From: Lachnospiraceae bacterium
Lineage (GTDB): Bacteria > Bacillota > Clostridia > Lachnospirales > Lachnospiraceae
DNA: 64,000 nucleotides
Direction: 5' to 3'
Assembly: GCA_022510615.1 (NCBI GenBank)
Contig: JAFLTC010000008.1
Location: forward strand, 1 to 64,000
This document shows, in pieces, positions 8,260 to 17,604 of this stretch. The notes beneath the pieces are model-generated. The model made no database searches, was not told the DNA's origin, and was given only the letters and a program-made list of their open reading frames with translations. The position numbers were made by a program, and so were the translations under genes. How positions within the stretch are numbered: position 1 is the first letter of the stretch; each line of letters begins with the position of its first letter.

Positions 8260-10401
8260 TCAAAGAATCATAGACAACTGGATTCTCTTTTTCTGCAAAT
8301 CCACACTTAAAACCTTCACTTCTACCACATCTCCCACACTGACAACATCCAACGGATGCTTGACAAACTTTTTATCCGTCAACTTTGAAATATGCACCAG
8401 ACCGTCCTGATGTACACCGATATCCACAAAGGCTCCAAAGTCAATTACATTTCGAACCGTCCCCTTTAAAATCATTCCTTCCTTTAAATCCTTCATTTCC
8501 AAAACATCGGTGCGAAGAATCGGCTTTGGCATTTCCTCTCGCGGGTCCCTCCCCGGCTTTTCCAGCTCCTTAATGATATCCGCCAGTGTAATTTCACCGA
8601 TACCAAGCTTTTCCGCCAGCTTCTTTTTGTCCTTTACCATCAGAGACAAGCCAGTCAGCCCCCCTCTTATATCCTCCATGTTATAGCCGAGAGTCTTTAA
8701 TAATTCCTCTGCTGCCTCATAGGATTCCGGATGCACGCTGGTGGCATCCAGAGGATTTTTTCCATCACTGATTCTCATAAAGCCGGCGCACTGCTCATAG
8801 GCCTTCGGTCCCAGCTTCGCTACCTTCAAAAGCTGCTTACGACTGTTAAACCGTCCATTTTCTTCCCGGTACGTCACAATATTTTTTGCAATGACCTTGG
8901 AAATACCGGATACATATTCCAGTAGGGAGGCCGAAGCGGTATTCAAATCCACTCCGACATTGTTTACACAGTCCTCCACGACATTTCCCAGTGCTTCCCC
9001 CAGCTTTTTCTGGTTCATATCGTGCTGGTACTGCCCAACCCCGATACTTTTCGGCTCAATTTTCACTAACTCCGCCAGAGGGTCCTGCAGTCGTCTGGCA
9101 ATGGATACCGCACTTCTCTGTCCCACATCAAAGGAGGGAAACTCCTCCGTCGCCAGCTTGCTTGCCGAATAGACAGAAGCCCCGGCTTCATTTACAATAA
9201 TATATTGAACCGGCTTATTTATCTCTTTTAACATGTCCACAATAACCAGTTCCGATTCCCTGGATGCCGTTCCGTTTCCTACGGAAATGAGGCTGATGCT
9301 ATATTGATCAATCAGACCCTTTACTATTTTTTTCGTCTCGGCAATTTTATTTTGCGGTTCCGTCGGATAAACCACAATGGTATCTAATACCTTTCCGGTT
9401 TCATCCACCACCGCCAGCTTACAGCCGGTACGAAAGGCTGGGTCCCAGCCAAGGACAACCTTTCCTGCTATCGGCGGCTGCATCAGAAGCTGTTCCAGAT
9501 TTTTACCGAAAACATGAATGGCTCCGTCCTCTGCCCGCTCTGTCAGTTCGTTTCGAATTTCTCTTTCTATAGCCGGTGCAATCAGACGCTTATAGCTATC
9601 TTCGATTACCAGTGTCAGGCATCCCTCCGTATTGGCATTTTCTCCTACGATTACTTTCTTTTTCAGGTAACGTAAAATATCCTCTTCCGGTGCGTCTATT
9701 TTTACTGTCAGTATCTTTTCCTTTTCTCCCCGGTTAATGGCTAGCACCTGATAACCGGAAATTTTAGAAATAGCACTCTCAAAGTTATAATAATTTTCGT
9801 ATACTGATTTTTCGTTCTCATCCTTTGCCACAGAAACCAGTATGCCCTGATTCATCGTGGTCTTGCGGATAGCAGTGCGGTAATCTGCTTCATCGGCAAT
9901 AACTTCCGCAATAATGTCCATAGCCCCCTGAATGACCTCCTCGGTCGTTTCCACTCCTTTTTCTTCATCGATATAGGCGACTGCCTCTTCCTCTAACGTC
10001 TTTTTCGTCATCTGGAGCAGAATGATATCGGCCAGTCCCTCTAATCCTTTTTCCTTGGCAACAGTGGCACGGGTACGCCTCTTTGGCCGGTAAGGACGAT
10101 ATAAATCCTCTACCATAACCTGGGTCTGGGCTGCCAGAATCTGTGCCTTTAACTCCTCTGTCAGCTTTCCCTGCTCCTCAATACTGGCAAGCACCGTTTC
10201 TTTCCGCTCCTCCAGATTTCTCAAATAAGTCAATCGTTCCTCCAGCGTTCTCAGCTGCTCATCATTTAACGTGCCATGCTGTTCCTTCCGGTAACGGGCA
10301 ATAAAAGGAATGGTACATCCCTCATCCATCAGCTTTATGACAGCCTCTACCTGCCATGTCTTTATTTTCAGTTCCTCTGCAATTTTCTTACTAATGTCCA
10401 T
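8260..10401 (-). CDS. tex: Tex-family RNA-binding transcription accessory protein
   Basis: Tex proteins are cytoplasmic nucleic-acid-binding factors related to eukaryotic Spt6. The 713 residues show the expected order: Tex N-terminal helical region (TIPFIARYRKE), YqgF/RNase H-like domain (VLGWDPAFRTGCKLAVVD), helix-hairpin-helix region (NTASASLLEYVSGI ... VTYREENGRFNSRKQLLKV) and a C-terminal S1 domain (EGMILKGTVRNVIDFGAFVDIGVHQDGLVHIS). The start at 10401 is chosen because GGAG lies 6 bases upstream; the ORF-track start four codons earlier lacks a ribosome site. A promoter is seen at 10460-10488. Confidence 0.95.
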   Translation of the reverse strand: MDISKKIAEELKIKTWQVEAVIKLMDEGCTIPFIARYRKEQHGTLNDEQLRTLEERLTYLRNLEERKETVLASIEEQGKLTEELKAQILAAQTQVMVEDLYRPYRPKRRTRATVAKEKGLEGLADIILLQMTKKTLEEEAVAYIDEEKGVETTEEVIQGAMDIIAEVIADEADYRTAIRKTTMNQGILVSVAKDENEKSVYENYYNFESAISKISGYQVLAINRGEKEKILTVKIDAPEEDILRYLKKKVIVGENANTEGCLTLVIEDSYKRLIAPAIEREIRNELTERAEDGAIHVFGKNLEQLLMQPPIAGKVVLGWDPAFRTGCKLAVVDETGKVLDTIVVYPTEPQNKIAETKKIVKGLIDQYSISLISVGNGTASRESELVIVDMLKEINKPVQYIIVNEAGASVYSASKLATEEFPSFDVGQRSAVSIARRLQDPLAELVKIEPKSIGVGQYQHDMNQKKLGEALGNVVEDCVNNVGVDLNTASASLLEYVSGISKVIAKNIVTYREENGRFNSRKQLLKVAKLGPKAYEQCAGFMRISDGKNPLDATSVHPESYEAAEELLKTLGYNMEDIRGGLTGLSLMVKDKKKLAEKLGIGEITLADIIKELEKPGRDPREEMPKPILRTDVLEMKDLKEGMILKGTVRNVIDFGAFVDIGVHQDGLVHISKLTDKKFVKHPLDVVSVGDVVEVKVLSVDLQKKRIQLSMIL

Positions 10402-10459
10402 ACAAATCTCCATTCTCGGTAAAACCGCTCCCTGACCTTCAGGGTATTTGTCCGAAATT

Positions 10460-10488
10460 ATTATACCTTAAATAAAAAAACGGTGCAA
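10460..10488 (-). promoter_or_regulatory. Sigma-A promoter for tex
   Basis: On the minus strand TTGCAC (10483-10488), a 17 bp spacer and TATAAT (10460-10465), about 60 bp before the tex start. The divergent GH3 gene has a possible TATGCT at 10523-10528 but no convincing -35. Confidence 0.7.
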
Positions 10489-10553
10489 GAAATTCCGACT
10501 TCCTGTTTTCTCCGTTTTGTGGTATGCTAAATGCATAGGCAGGAGGGATAACT

Positions 10554-12728
10554 ATGGAAAAATTCACTTCAAAAATTGATGAGATGACATTAAAAGAAAA
10601 AATAAAGATGATACACGCCGCCGGTTTATTTTGCACCGGAGGCGTAGAACGACTGGGCATCCCCGAACTTCGTATGTCCGATGGCCCAAGTGGTGTCCGG
10701 CAGGAATTTGAAAATGATAAGTGGATTCCTTCCGATATTTCCGGAGATTTTGTTTCCTGGTTGCCAAGCAACACCTGTCTGGCCTCCACATGGAATCCGG
10801 AGCTTGCCCTTTCCTTTGGACAGATCCTTGGCAGTGAAGCCAGAGGCAGAGGAAAAGATATTATTCTGGCTCCGGGCATTAACATCAAGCGTACACCTCT
10901 CTGCGGAAGAAACTTTGAATATTTCAGCGAGGACCCGGTGCTCACCGGCCGTCTTGCCGTTCCCCTCATCCAGGGAATTCAGGAGAATGATGTGGCAGCC
11001 TGTGTCAAACACTTTGCCCTGAATAATCAGGAACTGGACCGCATGACTGTGGAAGCAGAAATTGATGATGCAACATTGCATGAGCTATATCTTTCCGCCT
11101 TTTTAGATGCACTGACAGAGGGGAAAAGCCTTACGGTCATGGGCGCTTACAATCGGTATGACGGAAGCTTTTGTTGTGAGAGCAGAAAACTTCTTCAGGA
11201 TATTTTGAGAAACCAGTGGCATTACGACGGCGTAGCCATTTCTGACTGGGGAGGAGTCCATCACACAGAAGAAGCAGCCCTTCATGGAGTAGATATCGAA
11301 ATGTCTGTCACACCTGACTTTGATGACTATAAAATGGCAGACCCTCTACATGAAAAAGTGAAAAATGGAGAAATTCCGGAATCTGTCATTGATGAAAAGG
11401 TTATACGCATTCTGACACTGATGGATAAAATACACATGAATCACCCGGAAAGACAAACCGGCAGCTTTAATACCCATGAACATCAGCAGATGACCCTGCA
11501 GATTGCAGAAGAGGGCATCGTTCTTTTGAAAAATGAAAAGAAGCGTCTTCCATTAACACCGGAGTTAAATGCGAACAAGCAGAAAAAGATATTGATAGCC
11601 GGTGACAATGCTGTAAGGCTCCATTCAAACGGTGGCGGCAGTGCAGAGATCAAAGCACTTTACGAAATTTCTCCACTCTTAGGTGTCCGTATGATACTGG
11701 GAGGAAATACCGAATGTACATGGATGCCAGGTTACTACGTGGATAACGAAAGCGAAATCCGAGGAGAACAACTCGCCGGCAATCTGGACCCTGAACATAA
11801 CGAAAGCAACGATAAAAAGAGATGGGAAGAAGAAATCCTGCCAAAAAGAAGGCAGTATCTGGAGAAACTACTGGAAGCCGTTCCTGACTATGATGAGGTG
11901 ATTTTTATCGGCGGTCTCAATCACTCTCTGGATATCGAGGGCTTTGACCGGCCGGATATGAAGCTTCCTTACGGACAGGATGAAGTAATTTCTGCACTGG
12001 CAGATGCCACGGACAATCTCACTGTCGTCCTGATAAACGGCAGTCCGGTAGAAATGCCATGGATTGACAAAGTACATTCCCTGATACAGACCAGCTACTA
12101 TGGCATGAATGGAGGCTATGCTCTGGCAAAGGTACTATTTGGTAAGGTAAATCCTTCCGGCAAACTTCCGGAAACCTACCCGATTCGCCTTGCCGATACT
12201 CCGACAGAGGTTTATCATTCCTATCCGGGAGAAATGAAGGAAGGCGGACATCGTCATGTTACCTACTCGGAAAAATTGATGGTGGGCTATCGATATTATA
12301 CCAGTAAGGAAGTTCCTGTTCTGTTTCCTTTTGGACATGGTCTTTCCTATACCACCTTTTCCTGTTCAAACTTTCATGTAGCAGTCCATGACATAAGCCA
12401 AACCAATGAATCCCTAATCACTCTTTCCTGCGAAATGCAAAACACAGGCGGGCGTGACGGTAAGGAAACCTTGCAGCTCTATGTGGGAATTCCGAAAGAG
12501 GGACAACCGAAGATGGCACTGAAAGCATTTAAAAAGGTATCTCTCAATGCCACTGAAAAGAAAGAAGTCTCCCTGACTCTGACTGGGAAAGCTTTTGCCG
12601 CTTACTCCACCGAAAAAGCTTGCTTTGTCGTCAGACCGGGAACCTATGAGCTATACGCCGGCACCTCTGCTGAGAACATTCTATACCACACGAGCATTGA
12701 TTTATCACAGGAATATATTCTTTCCTGA
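10554..12728 (+). CDS. Glycoside hydrolase family 3 beta-glycosidase
   Basis: A retaining exo-beta-glycosidase of family GH3, probably intracellular since no signal peptide is seen. The N-terminal barrel domain has DGPSGVRQ, RGKDIILAPGINIKRTPL, VKHFALNNQE and the nucleophile motif VAISDWGGVH (Asp). The C-terminal alpha/beta sandwich follows (EEGIVLLKNEKKRLPL), and a fibronectin III-like domain closes the protein (GRDGKETLQLYVG). The 724-residue length is typical. AGGAGG precedes the ATG. It converges on a GH31 alpha-xylosidase with a 3 bp gap, which suggests action on xyloglucan or similar oligosaccharides. Whether glucose or xylose is released cannot be told from sequence alone. Confidence 0.93.
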   Translation: MEKFTSKIDEMTLKEKIKMIHAAGLFCTGGVERLGIPELRMSDGPSGVRQEFENDKWIPSDISGDFVSWLPSNTCLASTWNPELALSFGQILGSEARGRGKDIILAPGINIKRTPLCGRNFEYFSEDPVLTGRLAVPLIQGIQENDVAACVKHFALNNQELDRMTVEAEIDDATLHELYLSAFLDALTEGKSLTVMGAYNRYDGSFCCESRKLLQDILRNQWHYDGVAISDWGGVHHTEEAALHGVDIEMSVTPDFDDYKMADPLHEKVKNGEIPESVIDEKVIRILTLMDKIHMNHPERQTGSFNTHEHQQMTLQIAEEGIVLLKNEKKRLPLTPELNANKQKKILIAGDNAVRLHSNGGGSAEIKALYEISPLLGVRMILGGNTECTWMPGYYVDNESEIRGEQLAGNLDPEHNESNDKKRWEEEILPKRRQYLEKLLEAVPDYDEVIFIGGLNHSLDIEGFDRPDMKLPYGQDEVISALADATDNLTVVLINGSPVEMPWIDKVHSLIQTSYYGMNGGYALAKVLFGKVNPSGKLPETYPIRLADTPTEVYHSYPGEMKEGGHRHVTYSEKLMVGYRYYTSKEVPVLFPFGHGLSYTTFSCSNFHVAVHDISQTNESLITLSCEMQNTGGRDGKETLQLYVGIPKEGQPKMALKAFKKVSLNATEKKEVSLTLTGKAFAAYSTEKACFVVRPGTYELYAGTSAENILYHTSIDLSQEYILS

Positions 12729-12731
12729 CAA

Positions 12732-14759
12732 TTAGAGCCCTATCCTCTCCCAAAGGGGAATGGTAAAATAGTCGACCGTTTCGGTTATCCATTTACCACC
12801 CTCGGTGGTTTTTCCGGTAAAATAATTTTTCCAGCTCCCCTCCGGCAAGTAATAGGTTACCTCCCCGGTGGGGCAAAATACCGGTGCCACCAGATATCTC
12901 TCTCCCAGCATATACTGTCTGTCCAGATATGCGCATGCCGGGTCTTCCGGAAATTCCAAAACCATGGCACGCATCAGCGGAATGCCGGTCTCATGATTTT
13001 CCTTTGCCTTTTCCAAAAGGTACGGACGCAACTGCTCTTTTACCTTAACAAAATGCCGCAGAACCTTCGTGGCTTCTTCATCATATATCCATGGTACACG
13101 GTAAGAACCGCTGCCATGAAGTCTTGAGTGGGTGGACAACAGACCAAATGCCACCCATCTTTTATAGACATCCGGTGTGGAGGTATCTTCAAACCCTCCG
13201 ATATCATGACTCCAATAGCCGTAGCCGGACAAAGTCAGTGACAGTCCCCCGCGTAAACTCTCCGCCATTGCCTCATAACGGGCAAAGCAATCACCACCCC
13301 AGTGGACAGGAAATTTTTGTCCTCCTGCCGTTCCGCTTCTGGCAAAAACAATGGCATCCTTTTCTCCCTTTTTCTTCTTAACAATCTCAAACACGGTCTC
13401 ATTGTATAAATAGGAATAAAAATTATGCATTTTCCGGGCATCGGAACCATCGTAATAGACAACATTCTCCACCGGTATTCGTTCTCCAAAATCTGTCTTG
13501 AAGCAATCCACTCCCATATCCAATAATGCTTCTAGTTTTAATTGATACCATTTTTTCGCCTCAGGATTCGTAAAATCCACAATCGCCATTCCCGCCTGCC
13601 ATTTATCCCATTGCCAGACATCACCGTTGTTCTTTCGGATAAAATATCCTTTTTCCATGCCCTCAGAAAATAAATCCGATGCCTGGGCAATATACGGATT
13701 AATCCAGACGCACACCCGGATTCCCTTCTCATGGAGCCTTTTTAACATGCCGGCAGCATCGGGAAATACTTCCTTATCCCATAAAAAATCACACCAATGA
13801 TATCCTTTCATCCAGAAGCAGTCAAAGTGGAATACGGAAACCGGTATCTCCTCCTCTGACATTCTTTCCAAAATTTCCGTCACCGTTTTCTCGTTATAAT
13901 TTGTCACAAAAGAAGTCGAAAGCCACAGACCAAAACTCCAGTCCGGCGGCAATGCCGGTTTCCCTGTCAAGTCGGTATAAAGCTTTAAAGCCTCTTTCAT
14001 GGTTCCGCCACCCAGATAGAAAAAGTCCAGACGCTCTCCCGGCACGGAAAATCCTACTTTTTCCACCCGGTCTGTCCCCACCTCAAAGGAAACTCGTTCC
14101 GGATGATTGACAAAAATACCATATCCTCGGTTGGATAAATAAAGGGGAATATTTTTATAGGACAAATCAGAGGAAGTTCCCCCATCGTCATTCCACATAT
14201 CAATACTCTGTCCGTTTTTCACAAGGGGTCCAAAATGCTCTCCCAGTCCGTAAATATTTTCTCCCACGGAAAGACTGGTGGCACCTCTCATATAGGTCTC
14301 TCCCGCCTGTTCCTCATACAGAAGAACACCGGTATCTTCCGTGCGGATGTACCCAAAATCAGAAAAATCTATTTTTGTCATATATTTTCCCCGATGGAAA
14401 AATTCCATAGAAAAAGGATTTTTTGTAATGTGAAGCTCACCTGTACCGGAACAGATGGTAAAAGCATTCTCTGTTTCCTCCGGACAAAGCTCTTCCTCAC
14501 CACGATTTAAAACAAATTCCGGTGTCCTTTTACGGATTCCCTGATAATGCTCCGCCACAATATGAAAAATCCCATCTCCTGCCACGGATATATGAAAGGT
14601 AAACACCACGCCGTCTAATGTCATACCCCGTCCTTGAATATTTTGGTGAGGGGCTAAAAAGACAAATTCCTTTCCTCTCTGATGCCACTCATATACTTCC
14701 CGTGGATGATACATGGTAACTCCCTTTGCTTTCTCCCAATGTCCGTTAAAAAATTTCAT
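12732..14759 (-). CDS. GH31 alpha-xylosidase (YicI type)
   Basis: A retaining alpha-glycosidase that probably removes alpha-xylose from xyloglucan oligosaccharides. The catalytic nucleophile is in KTDFGERIP and the acid/base region in HWGGDCFARYEAM; the substrate-site stretch SGYGYWSHDIGGFE is present. The N-terminus MKFFNGHW resembles the MKF-xxG-xW start usual for YicI-type enzymes, so the start is placed at 14759, eight codons inside the ORF-track start. The ribosome site there is poorly spaced (GAGGAG directly before ATG), so the start is less certain. No signal peptide, so the enzyme is cytoplasmic. Confidence 0.92.
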   Translation of the reverse strand: MKFFNGHWEKAKGVTMYHPREVYEWHQRGKEFVFLAPHQNIQGRGMTLDGVVFTFHISVAGDGIFHIVAEHYQGIRKRTPEFVLNRGEEELCPEETENAFTICSGTGELHITKNPFSMEFFHRGKYMTKIDFSDFGYIRTEDTGVLLYEEQAGETYMRGATSLSVGENIYGLGEHFGPLVKNGQSIDMWNDDGGTSSDLSYKNIPLYLSNRGYGIFVNHPERVSFEVGTDRVEKVGFSVPGERLDFFYLGGGTMKEALKLYTDLTGKPALPPDWSFGLWLSTSFVTNYNEKTVTEILERMSEEEIPVSVFHFDCFWMKGYHWCDFLWDKEVFPDAAGMLKRLHEKGIRVCVWINPYIAQASDLFSEGMEKGYFIRKNNGDVWQWDKWQAGMAIVDFTNPEAKKWYQLKLEALLDMGVDCFKTDFGERIPVENVVYYDGSDARKMHNFYSYLYNETVFEIVKKKKGEKDAIVFARSGTAGGQKFPVHWGGDCFARYEAMAESLRGGLSLTLSGYGYWSHDIGGFEDTSTPDVYKRWVAFGLLSTHSRLHGSGSYRVPWIYDEEATKVLRHFVKVKEQLRPYLLEKAKENHETGIPLMRAMVLEFPEDPACAYLDRQYMLGERYLVAPVFCPTGEVTYYLPEGSWKNYFTGKTTEGGKWITETVDYFTIPLWERIGL

Positions 14760-14777
14760 CTCCTCAAAATCCTTTCC

Positions 14778-14806
14778 TTGCATTTTTTACCAAAACTGTT
14801 TATAAT
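14778..14806 (+). promoter_or_regulatory. Sigma-A promoter for the SprA-like gene
   Basis: TTGCAT at 14778-14783, a 17 bp spacer and TATAAT at 14801-14806. A small GGACGA/TCGTCC hairpin lies in the leader at 14819-14835. On the opposite strand a TGGACG-17-TATAAT pair could serve the GH31 gene. Confidence 0.65.
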
Positions 14807-14862
14807 GATTATATAAGAGGACGAGAGATTCGTCCAGTGAAGAAACGAAAGGGGGCGTTCCT

Positions 14863-15405
14863 ATGGGTATATCCGGAATATCCGGTGTTTCCGGCATTCA
14901 GACCTTTTATCCAATTTATAACGCTTCTCCTGTCAATGGAGTTACCCCGACAGATGCTGTTACGAGAGGAACTGACGGCACGGCACAGGGGACAGTAGAC
15001 GGGGCAAAAAACGGTACATCTCCTGACCGTGTAGAACAGAAAGAATGCCAAACCTGTAAAAACCGTAAATATGTAGATGGTTCGAATGAAAATGTTTCCT
15101 TTAAAACACCGACCCACATTAGTCCTAATAATGCGGCAGCCGCTGTTATGGGACATGAGAAAGAGCATCTGGCTAACGCCATTGCGGAAGGAAGTCAAAA
15201 AAATAAACAATTAGTTTCCGCCTCAATTACCCTGCACACATCCGTATGTCCGGAGTGTGGCAGAGTTTATGTATCCGGCGGTGTGACACATACACAGATT
15301 CGTACCATGAAAAATGGTCAGGAAAATAAAAATCCATACGCCAAACAACAGGCAAATCTGGATTATCTGATGTCGGCAGGCAGAAATATGGACATCGGAG
15401 CGTAA
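14863..15405 (+). CDS. SprA-related putative zinc metalloprotease
   Basis: A 180-residue protein without a signal peptide. It has a Gly/Ser/Thr-rich N-terminus (MGISGISGVSGIQTFYP), then CQTCKNRKYVDGS, an HExxH zinc motif in VMGHEKEHLANA, and a second CxxC in VCPECGRVYVSGGVTHT. This Cys-HExxH-Cys arrangement fits the SprA-related family, for which protease activity is predicted but not widely shown. It has its own promoter and terminator, so it is a single-gene unit. Its low-complexity start resembles that of the FliK-like protein at 61 kb. Confidence 0.75.
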   Translation: MGISGISGVSGIQTFYPIYNASPVNGVTPTDAVTRGTDGTAQGTVDGAKNGTSPDRVEQKECQTCKNRKYVDGSNENVSFKTPTHISPNNAAAAVMGHEKEHLANAIAEGSQKNKQLVSASITLHTSVCPECGRVYVSGGVTHTQIRTMKNGQENKNPYAKQQANLDYLMSAGRNMDIGA

Positions 15406-15430
15406 AACAGAAAACAAATTATGAAAAGAA

Positions 15431-15487
15431 AAGATACCATCCAATCGAACTCGAAAGGTTCTCGCTGATTGGATGGTATCTTTTGTT
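15431..15487 (+). terminator. Intrinsic terminator of the SprA-like gene
   Basis: A perfect 16 bp stem, AAGATACCATCCAATC with GATTGGATGGTATCTT, topped by a GAAC/GTTC stem and followed by TTTTGTTTT. Confidence 0.9.
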
Positions 15488-15513
15488 TTAACTCTGTTTT
15501 GGGTTTATCTCCC

Positions 15514-15567
15514 TAGCACGATGATGCCAATTTGAACCCTGTTTAGTCTTGCGCTACTATCATCTGC
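15514..15567. repeat. Dispersed palindromic repeat, diverged copy B
   Basis: It begins TAGCACGATGATGCC and continues through a loop region that matches the reverse complement of copy C (39101-39151) at 23 of 26 positions, ending TTTAGTCTTGC. The right stem arm is much diverged. It lies directly beside the inverted duplication of the potD 3' end. Confidence 0.7.
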
Positions 15568-15574
15568 AGAGAGA

Positions 15575-15775
15575 ATGATAAGTGGAAGGCTTGGCACAGT
15601 GATGTCTGTTGTCATTTTTACAATCCAAAACCAAGGAAGACGACACGAATCAGTGAGAGCATTTAATGCGAAGCATTACCCGCTCGAATCGATTCGTGTC
15701 GCCTTCCTTGATTACTTTGAACTATAAAGGCTACAACAGGCATCACTGTGCCATGAGCTCCTTCCACTTATCATT
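15575..15775. repeat. Long imperfect inverted repeat including the potD 3' end
   Basis: The right arm holds the last codons of potD and its downstream sequence; the left arm is an inverted copy. Exact blocks shared by the arms include AATGATAAGTGGAAGG (16 bp), GGCACAGTGATG (12 bp), CTGTTGT and CGACACGAATC. The centre carries AATGC/GCATT around 15670. Arms are about 95 bp. No open reading frame or transposase is present, and this with copy B and the terminator fills the 337 bp gap. Confidence 0.85.
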
Positions 15776-16822
15776 ATATATCTTATCTACATCACTCCCC
15801 AGATACAAAAACACTTCACAGTTTGCCAGGGAATTCATGTCCGGAAAGGCAATGGGACTTGTCCGGTACTCTTCCTCCTCAATCAGATCACGGCCCGCTG
15901 AACCTGGAATGGAATAGGTAATATAATCAAAATTCTTCTTCATAATCTCCGGCTGACAGAGAAAATTTAAAAACTTCTCTGCATTTTCTTTATTCTTCGC
16001 TCCTTTCGGAATAACCCAGCAGTCTAGCCAGAGATTGCTTCCCTCTTTTGGAATCACATATTCCAAATCCGGGTTATTCTCCTGACAGGTCAGGGCCTCG
16101 CCGGAATAAATCACACCCATGGCCGCCTCCCCGGCTATCATTTTATCCCGGACCTCATCGACCACATAGGCCTGTACAACGCCGGATTGTTTCTGCTCCA
16201 GAAGCTTTTGTTTCGCCTGCTCTATTTCTTCTTCCTTCGTGGAGTTCAGCGAATATCCAAGCGCTTTCAGGGTAACACCAAAAGCATCTCTCACACTTTT
16301 CTGCATGAGAATATTATCCTGATACTTCTTATCCCAGAGTACACTCCAGCTGTCAATAGTTCCTTCTACCATTGTTTTATTATATAAAATACCAACGGTA
16401 CCCCACAAGTATGGCACACCGTATTTATTTCCCTCATCAAAGGAGCTTGCAAAATCCCAGAACTCCTTATCAACATATTTCCGGTTCGGCACATTATCCC
16501 AATTAATTTCCTCCAGCAGATTTTCCTGTATCATCCGCTGAACCATATAATCGGACGGGCATACCAAATCATAGTCTGCCGCCCCCTTTGAAATAATCGG
16601 ATACATTACCTCATTGGTTTCATATTCGTCATAGGTTACCTCAATGCCGGTCTCTTCTTCAAACTGCTCCAGGGCATCCAGATCAAAATACTCGCCCCAG
16701 TTATAAATATTCAGCTTTCCGGCAGATTCCGCTTCCCCACTCCCGGAACCTCCGCAGCCCGCAAGCAGTCCCATCATCAATACACAGACACAACATAAAC
16801 TGATAATTTTTTTCCCTCTCAT
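15743..16822 (-). CDS. potD: Spermidine/putrescine ABC transporter substrate-binding lipoprotein PotD
   Basis: The extracellular polyamine receptor of the PotABCD importer. The 359 residues begin with a lipoprotein signal peptide and lipobox LAGC, then LNIYNWGEYFD, the family opening, with polyamine-site-like aromatic and acidic positions and YLWGTVGILYNK, VIPKEGSNLWLDCW and CEVFLYLG. The ATG overlaps the potC stop by four bases. The 3' end is part of a long inverted duplication, which does not disrupt the frame (the C-terminus IYNDKWKELMAQ looks intact). Confidence 0.93.
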   Translation of the reverse strand: MRGKKIISLCCVCVLMMGLLAGCGGSGSGEAESAGKLNIYNWGEYFDLDALEQFEEETGIEVTYDEYETNEVMYPIISKGAADYDLVCPSDYMVQRMIQENLLEEINWDNVPNRKYVDKEFWDFASSFDEGNKYGVPYLWGTVGILYNKTMVEGTIDSWSVLWDKKYQDNILMQKSVRDAFGVTLKALGYSLNSTKEEEIEQAKQKLLEQKQSGVVQAYVVDEVRDKMIAGEAAMGVIYSGEALTCQENNPDLEYVIPKEGSNLWLDCWVIPKGAKNKENAEKFLNFLCQPEIMKKNFDYITYSIPGSAGRDLIEEEEYRTSPIAFPDMNSLANCEVFLYLGSDVDKIYNDKWKELMAQ

Positions 16823-17604
16823 TTTCGACCTTCCTTCTTTCGATTATAGAATATAAGCAGTACAAAGACTGTCACAAACATAATAGTAGACAACGCATAC
16901 ATCTCCGGACGGATTCCCTTTCTCGCCTCGGCATAAATCTGGGTAGACAGCGTGTCCACTCCGACTCCCTTGGTAAAATGGGTAATCACAAAATCATCCA
17001 AAGACATAGTAAAGGACAATAGAAATCCTGTCAATACCCCCGGCATAATATCCGGTAAAATCACCTTCCAAAAGGCATACACCCTAGATGCACCCAAATC
17101 CAGTGCCGCCTCATAGGTACTGTTATTAATCTGGCGAAGCCTTGGCAGCACACTTAAAATAACATATGGCAGATTAAAAGTAATGTGGGCTAACAGAACA
17201 CTGGAAAATCCCATTGTATAGCGGACAGCAATAAATAACAGCATAAGGGAAATTCCCGTCACGATATCCGCATTGAGCATTGGCACATTGGTAATACTCA
17301 TCAGCACCGTTTTCGGGATCCTTTTCATCCGGTTCATGGCAAAGGAAACTGCCGTTCCAAATATGGTAGCAATGAAAGCGGATAACAATGCCAGTACCAA
17401 TGTAGTAATCAGAGCATCCATAATCGCTTTATCCTCAAAGAGCCCAACATACCATTTCAGACTGAGACCGCCCCAGCGCCCCCTGTATTTCGATTCATTA
17501 AAAGAAAGTACAATCAGCGTCACAATCGGGGCGTACAAAAAAAGAAAAATAATCGCCAGATAAAATTTACCGAAAAGCTGCTTGAACCGCCGCTTTGCTA
17601 CCAT
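16819..17604 (-). CDS. potC: Spermidine/putrescine ABC transporter permease PotC
   Basis: One of two membrane subunits of the polyamine importer. The 261 residues carry six hydrophobic segments and the permease EAA loop (EAALDLGASRVYAFWKVILPDIMPG) that contacts the ATPase. It starts seven bases inside the end of potB and its stop overlaps potD, so translation is coupled. Confidence 0.94.
   Translation of the reverse strand: MVAKRRFKQLFGKFYLAIIFLFLYAPIVTLIVLSFNESKYRGRWGGLSLKWYVGLFEDKAIMDALITTLVLALLSAFIATIFGTAVSFAMNRMKRIPKTVLMSITNVPMLNADIVTGISLMLLFIAVRYTMGFSSVLLAHITFNLPYVILSVLPRLRQINNSTYEAALDLGASRVYAFWKVILPDIMPGVLTGFLLSFTMSLDDFVITHFTKGVGVDTLSTQIYAEARKGIRPEMYALSTIMFVTVFVLLIFYNRKKEGRK

Noticed and set aside
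10439-10969. 176-codon minus-strand open frame over the GH3 start
   Set aside because: It runs antisense to the GH3 N-terminal domain and over the tex promoter, with no family resemblance.
15406-15742. Insertion-sequence remnant around the long inverted repeat
   Set aside because: No transposase fragment, no target-site duplication, and the right arm is simply the intact potD 3' end, so inverted duplication is the simpler reading.
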